From contig NZ_OY829944.1 of assembly GCF_963556105.2 (NCBI RefSeq), positions 1,709,501 to 1,773,500 on the forward strand: a stretch of DNA of 64,000 nucleotides, given 5' to 3'. Positions 47,221-59,460 of the stretch are shown one piece after another; positions within the stretch are counted from its first letter, which is position 1; each line of letters starts with the position of its first letter. Source of the DNA: an uncultured Tolumonas sp. Lineage in GTDB: Bacteria; Pseudomonadota; Gammaproteobacteria; Enterobacterales; Aeromonadaceae. Under the pieces are notes generated by a model. That model worked only from the letters and a program-made list of their open reading frames with translations, searched no databases and was not told where the DNA came from. A program made the translations under genes and the position numbers.

Positions 47221-47805
47221 TTAGACCTGACTGATGCCCACACTTTCGCGGATATACAAATCAGGTGTTTCGATTAATTGCATAATGAGATCAGCGATAC
47301 TTTTTCTGGAAACATCATGTCCTTCGAAAGGTTCACCTTTCAACGTGATTCTATAATCAATGATATTTTCATTAGTAAACCAACCAGGTCTGATCACCGT
47401 GTAGTCCAGATCACTCGCTTCAATCTCTGTGGCGGAATCACGGTACGGATTTAAAATGCTTCTATATTTTTCACCTGGTACTTCACCATAAATACCCATT
47501 GAACTAATGAATATCAGACGCTTTAATCCGGTTTGATGCATCGCTTTAATGATTGTTTCTGCTTGTGCTTTCATATTGCCACTTAAATTAGCATAAACAA
47601 CATCCTGTCCTTCCATTGCATACTTAAGCGACTCAAGATCCATGACATCACCATCAATGATGTGTATCCGATCCGGATGTATATTATTCAGACGATATGA
47701 ATTCCGCAGAAACAGAGTCAATTTTGCATCAGTATTATCAAGTAAATACCGGGTAGCCACTTTTGCAAGCGAACCGTTTGCGCCTAAAATTAATATTTTT
47801 TTCAT
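47221..47805 (-). CDS. NAD(P)-binding atypical SDR (NmrA/epimerase-like)
   Basis: A 194-residue Rossmann protein. GANGSLAKVA at 8-17 is the dinucleotide motif of NAD(P)H-binding, NmrA-like proteins, and FISSMGIYG plus YTVIRPGWFT match the atypical SDR core. Such short members act as NADPH sensors or flavin/quinone reductases. No specific substrate can be named. Monocistronic. Confidence 0.85.
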   Translation of the reverse strand: MKKILILGANGSLAKVATRYLLDNTDAKLTLFLRNSYRLNNIHPDRIHIIDGDVMDLESLKYAMEGQDVVYANLSGNMKAQAETIIKAMHQTGLKRLIFISSMGIYGEVPGEKYRSILNPYRDSATEIEASDLDYTVIRPGWFTNENIIDYRITLKGEPFEGHDVSRKSIADLIMQLIETPDLYIRESVGISQV

Positions 47806-48382
47806 GTTGTTCTAACTCAGATGGAATCAATTATTGAAACGTTATTTTCTGATTATCTCTGAGTAATTGGTATCAATATAAATAAGCTAAAGAATCCCGA
47901 AAAATGGGATTTTATCTGTGTTGTTTTATAATTAATCGCACGAAAAAAATGCAACTGATGATCCACTAATGATGGATTTCATATTCATGAAATTTTATCA
48001 GAAAAACAATCCAAGACTATGGTGCTGTCCTATGGGTTCAAATATAACTTTCCATATTTGATGCGGTTTTTAAATTATTGTCTTTCTTTATCTGTAATTG
48101 TGGTTCGCGTTATATTACCTTCCTGACTCGCCGATAGGCCGTCCTATTTCGAATGAAAACTTGTAGATATGAGTATTGAGTTGAAAATGTATTAAAAAAC
48201 AACTAGATACTTGGGGTGATGCGAATAATTTTATTTTTATCGAATAGATAAAATTTAAATTCAATATAACCAATTGATTAAAAGTAGCTATTTCTTTCTT
48301 GACTCAAGGGCTTATTCGCATGGTCACTAGGCCAGACACCAACTAAGCAGCAATCAGAGGTGCTTAGTTAGCATCATAGCCA
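47806..48382. other. Intergenic segment without a recognised gene
   Basis: About 575 bp, AT-rich. A small hairpin AATCCC / GGGATT (47893-47911) and a perfect 9-bp inverted repeat AACTAAGCA / TGCTTAGTT (48341-48369), 14 bp from the stop of the Bcr-like gene, are present. The second may end that transcript although no T-run follows. No ATGA-N7-TCAT site is seen. Confidence 0.5.
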
Positions 48383-49594
48383 TTATTTTTTTAATCGATA
48401 GCTAATAAAACAAGCAAAAGATGATGCACCAATGATCCAACCCATCGTCCATGGCGTGCCGTCGGAAAACCAGCCCAATAGCGAGGTGCTGATGATCCCG
48501 CTGCCGTATTGCATAGCACCCGTTAGTGCCGATACAGCACCGGCTCGTTCTGGATAAAGCGATAATGTAGAGGCAACCGAATTCGCTACTATAAAACCGT
48601 TCATTGACCAGTAGATGAATAATGGGATCTCTAATCCCCAGAATCCGCCGAAATCGGTTCTGGCATTAATGATGATCAAAATACCACTGAAAATCAGGAT
48701 CATGACACCACACCGGAGCAAATGCGACATACCATATCTGCGCATCAAGCTGCGGTTAATATAATTAGCCGCTATGATCCCCAGAGTGTTCAGTGCAAAC
48801 ATCACACCATAGGTAGTTTGCGATAACTTGTAATACTGAATATACGCAAACGGGGAGCCGGCAATAAATGCATAAGCACCAAGATAAAAGAAAGCGCCGG
48901 TCAGAATGTAACTGATGAGTTTTTTGTCTTTCAGTAAAAACCAGTAATCATTTAACGATTGTGTAAGCGGTGTGGTGATCCGTTTTTCTTTGGCCAGCGT
49001 TTCGGGGTATTTATAAACTGTTACACACATGACGGCACCAGCCACGGAAAGGATCCAAAAAATAGTGTGCCATGAACCAATTCTCAGTATCTGCCCCCCG
49101 ATGATTGGCCCCAGCAACGGTGCAATTCCCATGATCATGATAAGCGTTGATAGCATATGGGCAGATCGTTCTGTGCTGTATAAATCCCGCACCATCGCAC
49201 GAGACAGTACTGGGCCGGTACATGCCCCCAATGCTTGTACGCAGCGCCAGAAAATCATCTGCCAGGATGTCGCTGACATGGCACAACCTACAGAACCAAT
49301 CAGATAAAGCAGCATACCAATCATGATTGGGATCTTCCGGCCATAGCGGTCACTGACAGGCCCCCAGATCAATTGACCGACGCTGAAACCGAGTAAGAAA
49401 CCAGAAATTGTCCATTCAACACTACCGGAACTACCAGCAAATTGTGCTCGCATAATTGGCAACGCAGGCAGATAAATATCTGTTGAAATAGAAGCAAAAG
49501 ACATCAAGGCGCTTAATATCAACAAAGTAAATAATTCGCTTTTATTTTTTATCGCCGGTGTGGGAATGCTGGACAAATTCAATGTAGTTTCCAA
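48383..49594 (-). CDS. Bcr/CflA-family MFS drug exporter
   Basis: About 403 residues and 12 helices. ISTDIYLPALPIM in helix 1 and GQLIWGPVSDRYGRK in loop 2-3 are hallmarks of the Bcr/CflA group; motif C reads APLLGPIIGG. The long frame opens with a TTG and no clear ribosome site, and the nearest ATG is out of frame, so the true start is uncertain. It follows an AKR gene on the same strand after 64 bp and may share its transcript. Confidence 0.87.
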   Translation of the reverse strand: METTLNLSSIPTPAIKNKSELFTLLILSALMSFASISTDIYLPALPIMRAQFAGSSGSVEWTISGFLLGFSVGQLIWGPVSDRYGRKIPIMIGMLLYLIGSVGCAMSATSWQMIFWRCVQALGACTGPVLSRAMVRDLYSTERSAHMLSTLIMIMGIAPLLGPIIGGQILRIGSWHTIFWILSVAGAVMCVTVYKYPETLAKEKRITTPLTQSLNDYWFLLKDKKLISYILTGAFFYLGAYAFIAGSPFAYIQYYKLSQTTYGVMFALNTLGIIAANYINRSLMRRYGMSHLLRCGVMILIFSGILIIINARTDFGGFWGLEIPLFIYWSMNGFIVANSVASTLSLYPERAGAVSALTGAMQYGSGIISTSLLGWFSDGTPWTMGWIIGASSFACFISYRLKK

Positions 49595-49658
49595 TGGCCA
49601 TGATTAAAGAAAGAAATAGACGATTTCAGGGAGTCATGACCCCCTGAATATTAAGGGA

Positions 49659-50537
49659 TCAGGCTAATTCGTTGTCTTCTGCTTTATAGACTTCAAAGGT
49701 TAATCGAGGCATTTTGGAGAAATCTGTCGAAGGTTCCCAATCATTGATCAGGGCTATGTTTTGCTCGACCTCGTGTGGCCAGCGCATGCCCACAATGCCA
49801 GCATGAACACGAGAATCAGATAAGACAAATTTCAAACTGACCTCATATAAATCACGAGCTTGTTGCCATTCCGGAGCAAGGATCTGAGCTTCGCGTTGGA
49901 AGATACCGGAGGTCATTGTGCGCATGCTGACCACACCCGCATTGACTTTTTCGGCTTCAATCAGAAAATGGCGTGCAGCGGCCTGATAAATAAAGTTATA
50001 AGCAATCTGATAAACGTCAATATTATCATTTTGCAGAAAGGGGATAACAGTCCATGGTTCTTCCGTCGTGATCCCAATATGGCCGATTTTTCCCGCATCA
50101 CGCAGTTCAATTAATGCGTCGAGTAGCCCTCCGTGCAAAATATGCTCAACCTCAGATGGTTGATACATGCGGCCATGAATTTGCAGAATATCAATATAGT
50201 CTGTTTGTAGGCGTTTCAGACTTTCATGGACACTCTTGATCACTCCTTGTTTATCATGTTCATACCAGACTTTGCTGGCCAGAACACAATCATCACGGCG
50301 ATGTTTCATCACTTTGCCAACCAGTGTTTCACTGAAACCATCACCATATGCAGGTGCGGTATCAATATAATTGATACCGGAATCAAGTGCCTTATTCAGT
50401 GTGGTGATAACAATATCACTTCCAGTTTCTGTTTTCGGATGCCAGTTTGTCGATTTATGCTCATACGCAAAAGCAGCCCCACCAATGGCAATTGGGGATA
50501 TCATCAGGTTGGTTCTGCCTAATTTTCTTTTGATCAT
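49659..50537 (-). CDS. Aldo/keto reductase
   Basis: A 292-residue aldo/keto reductase with tetrad D59, Y64, K89, H121 (IDTAPAYGD, LASKVWYE, LQIHGR). It belongs to the D-threo-aldose dehydrogenase/pyridoxal-related branch rather than the YakC-like group. A LysR box lies about 94 bp upstream, and a Bcr-like exporter follows downstream, suggesting a reduce-and-export unit (inference). Confidence 0.91.
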   Translation of the reverse strand: MIKRKLGRTNLMISPIAIGGAAFAYEHKSTNWHPKTETGSDIVITTLNKALDSGINYIDTAPAYGDGFSETLVGKVMKHRRDDCVLASKVWYEHDKQGVIKSVHESLKRLQTDYIDILQIHGRMYQPSEVEHILHGGLLDALIELRDAGKIGHIGITTEEPWTVIPFLQNDNIDVYQIAYNFIYQAAARHFLIEAEKVNAGVVSMRTMTSGIFQREAQILAPEWQQARDLYEVSLKFVLSDSRVHAGIVGMRWPHEVEQNIALINDWEPSTDFSKMPRLTFEVYKAEDNELA

Positions 50538-50630
50538 ACTTCGTCCATCGTTATGTTTTACGATTTTATCTCGATATAAACAAAGTATCGGATGATGAAC
50601 ATCACAACAAGACGCATGAAAATAATACGC

Positions 50631-50649
50631 CTATGAGCTAAATTCATAA
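50631..50649 (-). promoter_or_regulatory. LysR box (CTATGA-N7-TCATAA) upstream of AKR 49659
   Basis: Member of the shared operator family, 93 bp before the AKR start, in the usual position for LysR activation. Confidence 0.6.
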
Positions 50650-50986
50650 GTAAAAATCCGCCTTCATAGAAGGCGGCATTGCTCTAGCGCCCCATTGGGG
50701 GGCACTAAAAGCCCTAATAATAAATCTCTACTAAAAAAGACAATAAGGCAGAGCCAAAGACTTTCGATGACCACTCCCATAGGACGAGGTTTTTAGTTTT
50801 AACTGAAAACGGATTTACTGTGAGGAGTTAGTGTCAGTTTGTGCAGTTGTATGAGCGTGTTCATTATGGGCTATTCGCGAAGCGGCAATAAAAATTCATC
50901 AAATCCAATCAGGTAAACTGTTATCTAAGCTCGTTTTTTCTTGAGCTTTAAGCCAGTATCATATGGTTCAGTAAGTGATACAAAAC
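50650..50986. other. Intergenic segment with two strong hairpins
   Basis: A perfect stem CCGCCTTC-ATA-GAAGGCGG (50658-50676), followed on the minus strand by ATTTTTA, is a terminator-like element, and a GC-rich hairpin GCGCCCC-ATT-GGGGGGC follows at about 50687-50703. No minus-strand gene ends there. The remainder is unrecognised and may be debris next to the IS element. Confidence 0.5.
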
Positions 50987-51183
50987 ATGGATGACACAAT
51001 GTTTTATGAGATAGAAAATGCGGTCATAAAAAATTTAGCAAAGATGGTCTGCTTGAAATATGTAGCTATCTGGCCAATGATGGGGCTGACAAAGCCGACC
51101 TAATCGATGCATTTAGAGAACTGTATGCGTTGATAAATGATGATTATCGCTTTGTTGTCGATGGTGTTATATGTATTAGTCGC
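50987..51183 (+). pseudogene. Broken unknown gene cut by the IS element
   Basis: An ATG at 50987 starts MDDTMFYEIENAVIK; after a one-base shift in the A-run near 51030 the frame continues as FSKDGLLEICSYLAND, through a helical segment to FVVDGVICIS, and reaches the left IS end. The content looks coding and soluble, but I do not recognise the family. Confidence 0.55.
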
Positions 51184-52362
51184 GACTTGATCTGACACTT
51201 CTGTTTGAAAAGAAGAGAGTTACCGGTTTTGATATGGGTGTCGAATCCTTAATCAAAACAACCTAGAGGTAACTCTCATGATCCATAGTAACAATCCCGT
51301 TATTAAACACAAAGCAGGTCTTCTCAATTTGGCAGAAGAGCTGAATAACGTTTCCCGTGCCTGTAAAGTCATGGGCGTATCCAGAGACACCTTCTATCGC
51401 TATAAAGAACTGGTCGAAGAAGGTGGTATCGATGCTTTGCTTGATAAATCTCGACGCGCTCCCAACTTAAAAAATCGCACTGACGATACGACAGAACAAG
51501 CTGTCATCAATTATGCCATTGAGTATCCGGCACATGGACAACAGCGAACCAGTAATGAACTTCGTAAACAGGGCATCTTCATCTCGGGAAGTGGTGTGCG
51601 TTCAGTCTGGCTACGTCATGATTTAGAGAACTTTAAAAAACGACTTAAGGCGCTGGAACACAAGGTGGCTCAAGACGGTATATTGCTGTCTGACGCTCAA
51701 ATTGCAGCGCTGGAACGCAAGCAGCAGGATGATGAAGTCTGTGGCGAAATTGAAACGATGCATCCAGGTTATCTGGGCTCACAGGACACGTTTTATGTTG
51801 GCAATCTAAAAGGTGTCGGAAGAATTTATCAACAAACGTTCGTCGATACCTATTCCAAAGTTGCTTATTGCAAACTGTATACAACAAAAACGCCCATTAC
51901 AGCCGCCGACTTGCTGAATGATCGCGTATTACCGTTTTTTGCAGCTCAGAATATTCCGATGCTGCGAATATTGACCGACCGAGGCACGGAATATTGCGGG
52001 AAAGTTGAGCAGCACGATTACCAGTTATATCTGGCCATTAACGATATCGATCATACAAAAACAAAAGCAATGTCCCCGCAGACGAACGGCATTTGCGAAC
52101 GATTCCATAAGACAATCCTTCAGGAGTTTTACCAAGTCACATTCAGGAAAAAGCTGTACAGCGATTTAGATAGTCTTCAGTCAGATCTGGACATCTGGTT
52201 GAGCTATTACAATAATCAGCGAACCCATCAAGGAAAAATGTGCTGTGGCCGAACACCAATGGAAACGTTTATTGATGGTAAAAAAGTCTGGGAAGAAAAG
52301 AATTTGAACCAGATTTAATCTGACAGACACCCATTAAAAATCGGTAACTGTCAGATCTTGTC
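51184..52362 (+). mobile_element. IS481-family insertion sequence
   Basis: The ends carry related inverted repeats: GACTTGATCTGACA (51184-51197) and TGTCAGATCTTGTC (52349-52362), 12 of 14 matching. A further subterminal repeat, GTTACCG followed by ATGGGTGTC, is found near both ends. The single transposase gene is intact, so the element may be active. I could not identify a target duplication. Confidence 0.85.
51278..52318 (+). CDS. IS481-family transposase
   Basis: A 346-residue DDE transposase. An N-terminal helix-turn-helix (NVSRACKVMGVSRDTFYRYK) precedes an rve-type integrase core with Asp in FVDTYSK, Asp in LTDRGTEY and Glu in NGICERFHK. AGAGGT precedes the ATG. The frame is complete. 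Inserted into a broken gene of unknown function. Confidence 0.94.
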   Translation: MIHSNNPVIKHKAGLLNLAEELNNVSRACKVMGVSRDTFYRYKELVEEGGIDALLDKSRRAPNLKNRTDDTTEQAVINYAIEYPAHGQQRTSNELRKQGIFISGSGVRSVWLRHDLENFKKRLKALEHKVAQDGILLSDAQIAALERKQQDDEVCGEIETMHPGYLGSQDTFYVGNLKGVGRIYQQTFVDTYSKVAYCKLYTTKTPITAADLLNDRVLPFFAAQNIPMLRILTDRGTEYCGKVEQHDYQLYLAINDIDHTKTKAMSPQTNGICERFHKTILQEFYQVTFRKKLYSDLDSLQSDLDIWLSYYNNQRTHQGKMCCGRTPMETFIDGKKVWEEKNLNQI

Positions 52363-52493
52363 TGAACTAGTACATGTTATATCTACTTTAAATACATCTG
52401 AGATCTCTAAATCTACGGAAGCCTAACGGTTTGACAAATATTGGTTGATTCGACCATATTGATTAAATCGAACGATATTTCTGGGCGAATATA

Positions 52494-52754
52494 ATGAATA
52501 CGTTTACGGCTAACGAAGCCAAAACGCACTTTGGCGAACTATTGCTAAATGTGCAACGAGCACTAATCCAAATCAGCAAAAACGGAAAGCCGGTTGCTGT
52601 CATGATCTCAGTTGATGAATATGAAAGTATGGAAACACTTAAATTACGCTTATTGCAAGCCCGAGCAACCCAATCGGTAACGGATATCGAAATGGGTAAA
52701 CTCGTTAACGGCGAGTCTTTCTTTGACGAGCTAGATGCAGGACTTCACGACTGA
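52494..52754 (+). CDS. Phd/YefM-family antitoxin
   Basis: An 86-residue antitoxin. The N-terminal DNA-binding part (FTANEAKTHFGELL) and the QISKNGKPVAVMIS strand region are typical of Phd/YefM. The C-terminus would wrap the toxin. Its stop codon overlaps the toxin start (TGATG). The toxin gene is frameshifted, so this is now an orphan antitoxin. Confidence 0.88.
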   Translation: MNTFTANEAKTHFGELLLNVQRALIQISKNGKPVAVMISVDEYESMETLKLRLLQARATQSVTDIEMGKLVNGESFFDELDAGLHD

Positions 52755-53066
52755 TGCCGGGGCCGTACCGCTTAATACCAGATGTTCAGTCAGACTTGAT
52801 CGAGATACACCAATATATGGTAATGCAATGGGGATTGGGTACAGTCTAGAAAATATCTTTTGGAGCTAAGACAGACCATTCGGTTGCTTGCAGAAACCTC
52901 ATCCATTGGTATACACCGTCCCGAAATTGGTGTCAGAGTAATTAGTTTTCCGCACGTCAGTCATGTCATCTATTACATTCAGCAAGAGCACCAATTGGTT
53001 GTGTTTGGTGTGTTACATAAACGCATAGTGCCGTTCAAGCATTTGCTGGAACGAGACATTATTTAG
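52754..53066 (+). pseudogene. ParE/RelE-family toxin, frameshifted
   Basis: The ATG overlapping the antitoxin stop starts MPGPYRLIPDVQSDLIEIHQYMVMQWG and hits a stop at about 52845. A one-base shift near 52832 continues as WVQSRKYLLELRQTIRLLAE and on through VRVISFPHVSHVIYYI and FGVLHKR to 53066, the standard ParE ending. The complete protein would be about 104 residues. The toxin should be inactive unless the shift is a sequencing error. Confidence 0.85.
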
Positions 53067-53220
53067 CGTGAAGAGCATTGCAAACAGGTGTGTTTGTGTA
53101 CTCTTTCTCGATAGCCTCTATTAATCTAGTTCTTGTTCATCCGCTTTCATCGTTGCCGGTAGATCTGCGTAGCCTTTATCGTAGTACTAGCTCCGCTAGG
53201 ATCAAAAACTCATCCAGTAG
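53067..53220. other. Short spacer next to the IS3 relic
   Basis: No gene recognised; probably IS-associated debris. Confidence 0.3.
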
Positions 53221-53625
53221 TTTCTCCCAGTTGTAATATTCCATTAGGTAAGCACTTATATCTCTGGTTGCTTTCGCTAGTGAAGAATAACCGGACGCTG
53301 GAACCCATTCTGTTTTAATTTCCACGACGACTCATACTTTGCGTCATGCGGTATCGCCATAAGTGTTGCCTCAATTGACGACTGTTATATTGAGAACCTT
53401 AGTCTGAATGAAACATCACACCTTGAGGTTTGCCTCGCTGCTCATAGGCTGTGGATATTGCATTTGTCACTAATGCTGCATCTGGCTTTTCTGATATGGC
53501 CCAACCGACAACTCTGCGACTAAACAAGTAGATGACAGCAGCAAGATAGCACCAGCGTTGGCTTACCCAAATATAGGTCAGATCAACCACACCAAACTTG
53601 ATCGGGTGTATAGCGTAGATGAACC
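53221..53625 (-). pseudogene. IS3-family transposase (OrfB) relic
   Basis: Minus-strand fragments in order: KFGVVDLTYIWV, RWCYLAAVIYLFSRRVVGWA, YEQRGKPQGVMFHSD, then a stop, GSQYNSRQLRQHLWRYRM, RRGN, a stop and an internal deletion, then TEWVPASGYSSLAKA and AYLMEYYNWEK. This is the DDE core of an IS3-type OrfB with two stops and missing the segment between the second Asp region and the Glu. The N-terminal part and OrfA are absent. Confidence 0.88.
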
Positions 53626-53667
53626 GACATATTTTTCTGCGAACCTCAAGTCTATCCGAAACAAATA

Positions 53668-54681
<1,014 letters not shown>

Positions 54682-54685
54682 TTAA

Positions 54686-55204
54686 TTAATGCCGTTCATC
54701 TTTTTCCTGCCAATCAAAGAAGGAAGTTCGTTTATTAATTAACCAAACACCATTTTTACGGACGTACTCGTCGTTGTAACGAACACCGATACTGGTTTTG
54801 AATTTCTTGCCATTTTCCGAGCCAAATAAAGAAACCAGACAATAAAGCGTACCTGATGCATGGTCTCCATTAATGGTCACTTTGTGCTGACCATTAAAAT
54901 GGTAAACCATGTCAAAATTACTAAGAAAATGCTCAAAAGCCGAACCAATCTGTTCTTTTCCCTGAAGTTTGGATACGGATGCACCATTGACAATGGTTTC
55001 TATCGTTGCAGTATCAGCAAATAACTCTACCTGTTCTTTGGTTGCCTTTTGATCTGCCAGAATAGAGAATGTATCAACCAACTCTTTCAGTGCTATTTTG
55101 TCTTCAATTTGCTGCATTCTTGCGTTTGTCTCAGTAGTCATTTCTTTTGCTCCGGTAAAAAAAGGGATAAGCAGTACCATCAGCACCAGCATGTATTTGC
55201 GCAT
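54686..55204 (-). CDS. Exported SnoaL/NTF2-like protein
   Basis: A 172-residue protein whose NTF2-like domain is a paralogue of the cytoplasmic protein at 31667, here preceded by a signal peptide (MLVLMVLLIPFFTGA). A possible internal start at about residue 22 (MTTETNARM) would give a cytoplasmic form of the same size as the paralogue. It lies 11 bp after an AKR gene and 34 bp before another. Confidence 0.8.
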   Translation of the reverse strand: MRKYMLVLMVLLIPFFTGAKEMTTETNARMQQIEDKIALKELVDTFSILADQKATKEQVELFADTATIETIVNGASVSKLQGKEQIGSAFEHFLSNFDMVYHFNGQHKVTINGDHASGTLYCLVSLFGSENGKKFKTSIGVRYNDEYVRKNGVWLINKRTSFFDWQEKDERH

Positions 55205-55215
55205 TAGTCACCTCA

Positions 55216-57248
<2,033 letters not shown>

Positions 57249-57310
57249 GAGGGTACATGGATTAATCCGAATGATATGTATATAGTTGAGATTCAAACTT
57301 GCTTTTGTCG

Positions 57311-57400
57311 GATAGGCGACACCTGTTACCAAGAGTCCCCTCCTAAGAACAGTACGTGCAACTTTCACTATATACGGCTTAAGCCTCCACAGGCATTACG
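57311..57400 (-). mobile_element. Probable group II intron fragment
   Basis: Read on the minus strand, an AAGCCGTAT-N-GTGAAAG-N-CACGTAC-GTTCTTAGGAGGGG sequence followed by a GGTAACA hairpin loop resembles a conserved RNA domain of bacterial group II introns. No reverse transcriptase reading frame accompanies it, so it would be a truncated remnant. Confidence 0.45.
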
Positions 57401-57777
57401 TTACCCAGCAATTTCTCTTATAAAACGGCTAATACAGGCTCAAACCAAGAGTTTCTGCTTTTTTCTCTCAGCCAAATAGGATTGGTATTGAAGATCGTAA
57501 AGCGTTGCTTCACTTCTGATTTTTACATGCCGTTTTATCGGCGTTTGGGTTATTTGGATCAAGTTCAGTTGACAATCCATGTTCGCGGTTTTCTGCCAAC
57601 TATGAAATTACCTTTCCCCTTTTCGGTTCAGAAAGTATTTCCGACCGACCTAGTGCCGACTTTTAGTCGGGTGACGTCTCACTGGCCATTGCCATAACAT
57701 CCAATCATTTCATTGGCTGCACCAATTTTCCACTCTGTACCCATATTTAAAATGCGTGTCCTCGCTGTCATTCAGTA
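57401..57777. other. Intergenic segment without a recognised gene
   Basis: Short frames exist in all phases but none resembles a known family. Probably more mobile-element debris between the intron-like fragment and the zinc-ribbon relic. Confidence 0.4.
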
Positions 57778-58011
57778 ATGTGTGAGCAAAAAGGTGTTCG
57801 TACGTGTATTAATGAAAGCTGTAAAACCAGCGTACCTGTTTGTCCTGAATGTGGTGATGACCTCTCAATTTGAAAGGGGCCATATAGCTCATTTTATGGG
57901 TGTTCAAACTATAAAGTTGGTGATGTTAAGTCGTGCCGATATAAGCAGAAATTCGTTGATAGATGTGGCTATACCTTTGCCTTTTCTCTAAATGGCACTT
58001 GTTCCAAATGA
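57778..58011 (+). pseudogene. Topoisomerase-type C4 zinc-ribbon gene remnant
   Basis: Codons from 57778 read MCEQKGVRTC, then SVPVCPECGDDLSI, an in-frame TGA at 57871, then KGPYSSFYGCSNYKVG and KSCRYKQKF. The CPECG...GCSNY pattern is the C4 zinc ribbon found at the end of topoisomerase I and attached to some endonuclease-like proteins. The N-terminal part is not found. One stop codon interrupts it. Confidence 0.65.
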
Positions 58012-58286
58012 GTTTAATTCATCCATAAGAAGAATATTCAGAAATTGACTGCTAGGTCAACTTTAATAATGGGCATGGAATAACAATTCCACATTTTGGT
58101 TCTCATATGATGGTGAAAAACATTCACTGGTTACAATTTGTATTAATATCCAAATTGGCAGGTTATATGTTTTCTTAATCTTATTTTTCGATGCTAAACG
58201 GCAGGAGTTGTGATTTTGCAAACCGCCAAATAAATTTTAAAGTCATTTAATTTTGTTAATCAAATACTATTAAGTAATGCATTTGT
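58012..58286. other. AT-rich intergenic segment
   Basis: Nothing recognised in either strand. Confidence 0.4.
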
Positions 58287-58538
58287 CTATAATATGTCAA
58301 CGAATAGTTTAAGTCTGCTCTCTATGAGAGTAGTATATTTTAACTGTAGTAATTTATGGTTTTTACTATGTGTATATATTAATTCCCGAAGTATATGAAT
58401 ATTGATAAAAAAACCATGCTCATACATATACTGATCAATAAAATCGTATGCAAAGAGAAGCCGATTATCGCTAGTAAATGTAGTTTCAGATTCAATCCAC
58501 AATAGTAGTTTTTCTGCTAATTTTTCAGATATTTGCAT
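58287..58538 (-). CDS. Small uncharacterised protein
   Basis: An 83-residue, probably helical, soluble protein (LAEKLLLWIESE, FAYDFIDQYMYEHGF). AGGT lies before the ATG at a slightly long distance. Not recognised. AT content is high and close to its surroundings, so a chance frame is not excluded. Confidence 0.4.
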   Translation of the reverse strand: MQISEKLAEKLLLWIESETTFTSDNRLLFAYDFIDQYMYEHGFFINIHILRELIYTHSKNHKLLQLKYTTLIESRLKLFVDIL

Positions 58539-58671
58539 TATATATACCTATATTGCCAAATATAATTGACAAGCCCTACATCAATGCATAGTTAACTGTG
58601 AATAAGTTTGTTTTTTTAGCGAAGATAAAAGCAAATAGCCAAAAATTAATTCACAGTCAAATTGCCAATAG

Positions 58672-59376
58672 TTACTTTTTAAAATGTGAGTTGGCATCCC
58701 AATTCGGTTGCCGATAGTTCAATCCGACAATCAGCGTAGCAATTGTCTCTCTTACCACTATATGTGCCGGAAAAGACAAAACTGCAATATCTGGACAGGT
58801 TATATATGCGGTCTTCAGCGCAGGTGACGGATTGACTAGAGACCAGGTATGCGTCACGCAGGCGTGAAATTCACTAACAAAAATACCCGTTTTTATTGCA
58901 TCCCACTCACCTAAATAAGAGGAGATTATAGTCATTAGCCTGCGAATAGAGGTTTGTATAGATAGTTTAAATTTGATGATTTCCTCTGTCGAAACATTGT
59001 GTTCCAACACCATTGGTGCCGCACTCAGAAGTTCACACATCAATGAACGAGCCATAATGGTACTTGAAAGCACTTCGGACAAGAGTTCAACAGGGGGCGT
59101 GTTATTTCTGTTTTCTAGAGCATATTCAACTTCTTTGACCCAGTCATCGTATTCCGCTAAGAGCAATGTGAGTAGTATGGACTCGCGTGAATCGAAATAA
59201 CGCATGATATTAGATTTAGCAAGACCAACACGTTTTGCAATTTCATTGAAACTAAGATCAGCCAAACGACGATCTTGAAGCATTTCTTTTGTTATCCCAA
59301 GGATATGTGTTCGTCGTTGCTGACGTTGTTCTTCTGTTCTGGCTCTGCAAAATTCGTTTTTACTGGAAATTGTCAT
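58672..59376 (-). CDS. TetR-family transcriptional regulator
   Basis: A 234-residue TetR protein; HTH at about 40-65 (LSFNEIAKRVGLAKSNIMRYFDSRESIL) and a C-terminal ligand domain. A very strong ribosome site (AGGAGGTG) precedes the ATG. Divergent from an SDR gene across a promoter with two dyads, so it most likely represses the SDR and itself until an inducer binds. Confidence 0.92.
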   Translation of the reverse strand: MTISSKNEFCRARTEEQRQQRRTHILGITKEMLQDRRLADLSFNEIAKRVGLAKSNIMRYFDSRESILLTLLLAEYDDWVKEVEYALENRNNTPPVELLSEVLSSTIMARSLMCELLSAAPMVLEHNVSTEEIIKFKLSIQTSIRRLMTIISSYLGEWDAIKTGIFVSEFHACVTHTWSLVNPSPALKTAYITCPDIAVLSFPAHIVVRETIATLIVGLNYRQPNWDANSHFKK

Positions 59377-59389
59377 TATTCACCTCCTA

Positions 59390-59446
59390 TTGACAAAGAT
59401 ACCATTGGTCTGTTAAGTTTTCAATACATAAAGACCGGTGGTCTTT
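59390..59446. promoter_or_regulatory. SDR promoter with two TetR-operator dyads
   Basis: A perfect -35 TTGACA (59390-59395) is followed after 17 bp by a weak -10 (TTAAGT). AGATACC-ATT-GGTCT (59397-59411) lies in the spacer, and the perfect dyad AAAGACC-GGT-GGTCTTT (59430-59446) lies just downstream. Both share an ACC-N3-GGT core, as expected for two sites of one repressor. Confidence 0.75.
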
Positions 59447-59460
59447 TATTTGGAGGGAAT

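Noticed and set aside
50658-50800. About 39-codon minus-strand frame ending at the hairpin
   Set aside because: Hydrophobic but unrecognised, no start signal, and it runs through both GC hairpins.
51166-52380. Target-site duplication of the IS481 element
   Set aside because: The flanks share only partial words (TTAGT and CTAGT); exact ends could not be fixed.
57276-57697. Two short plus-strand frames after the LysR gene
   Set aside because: They lie across the intron-like fragment on the opposite strand and resemble no known protein.
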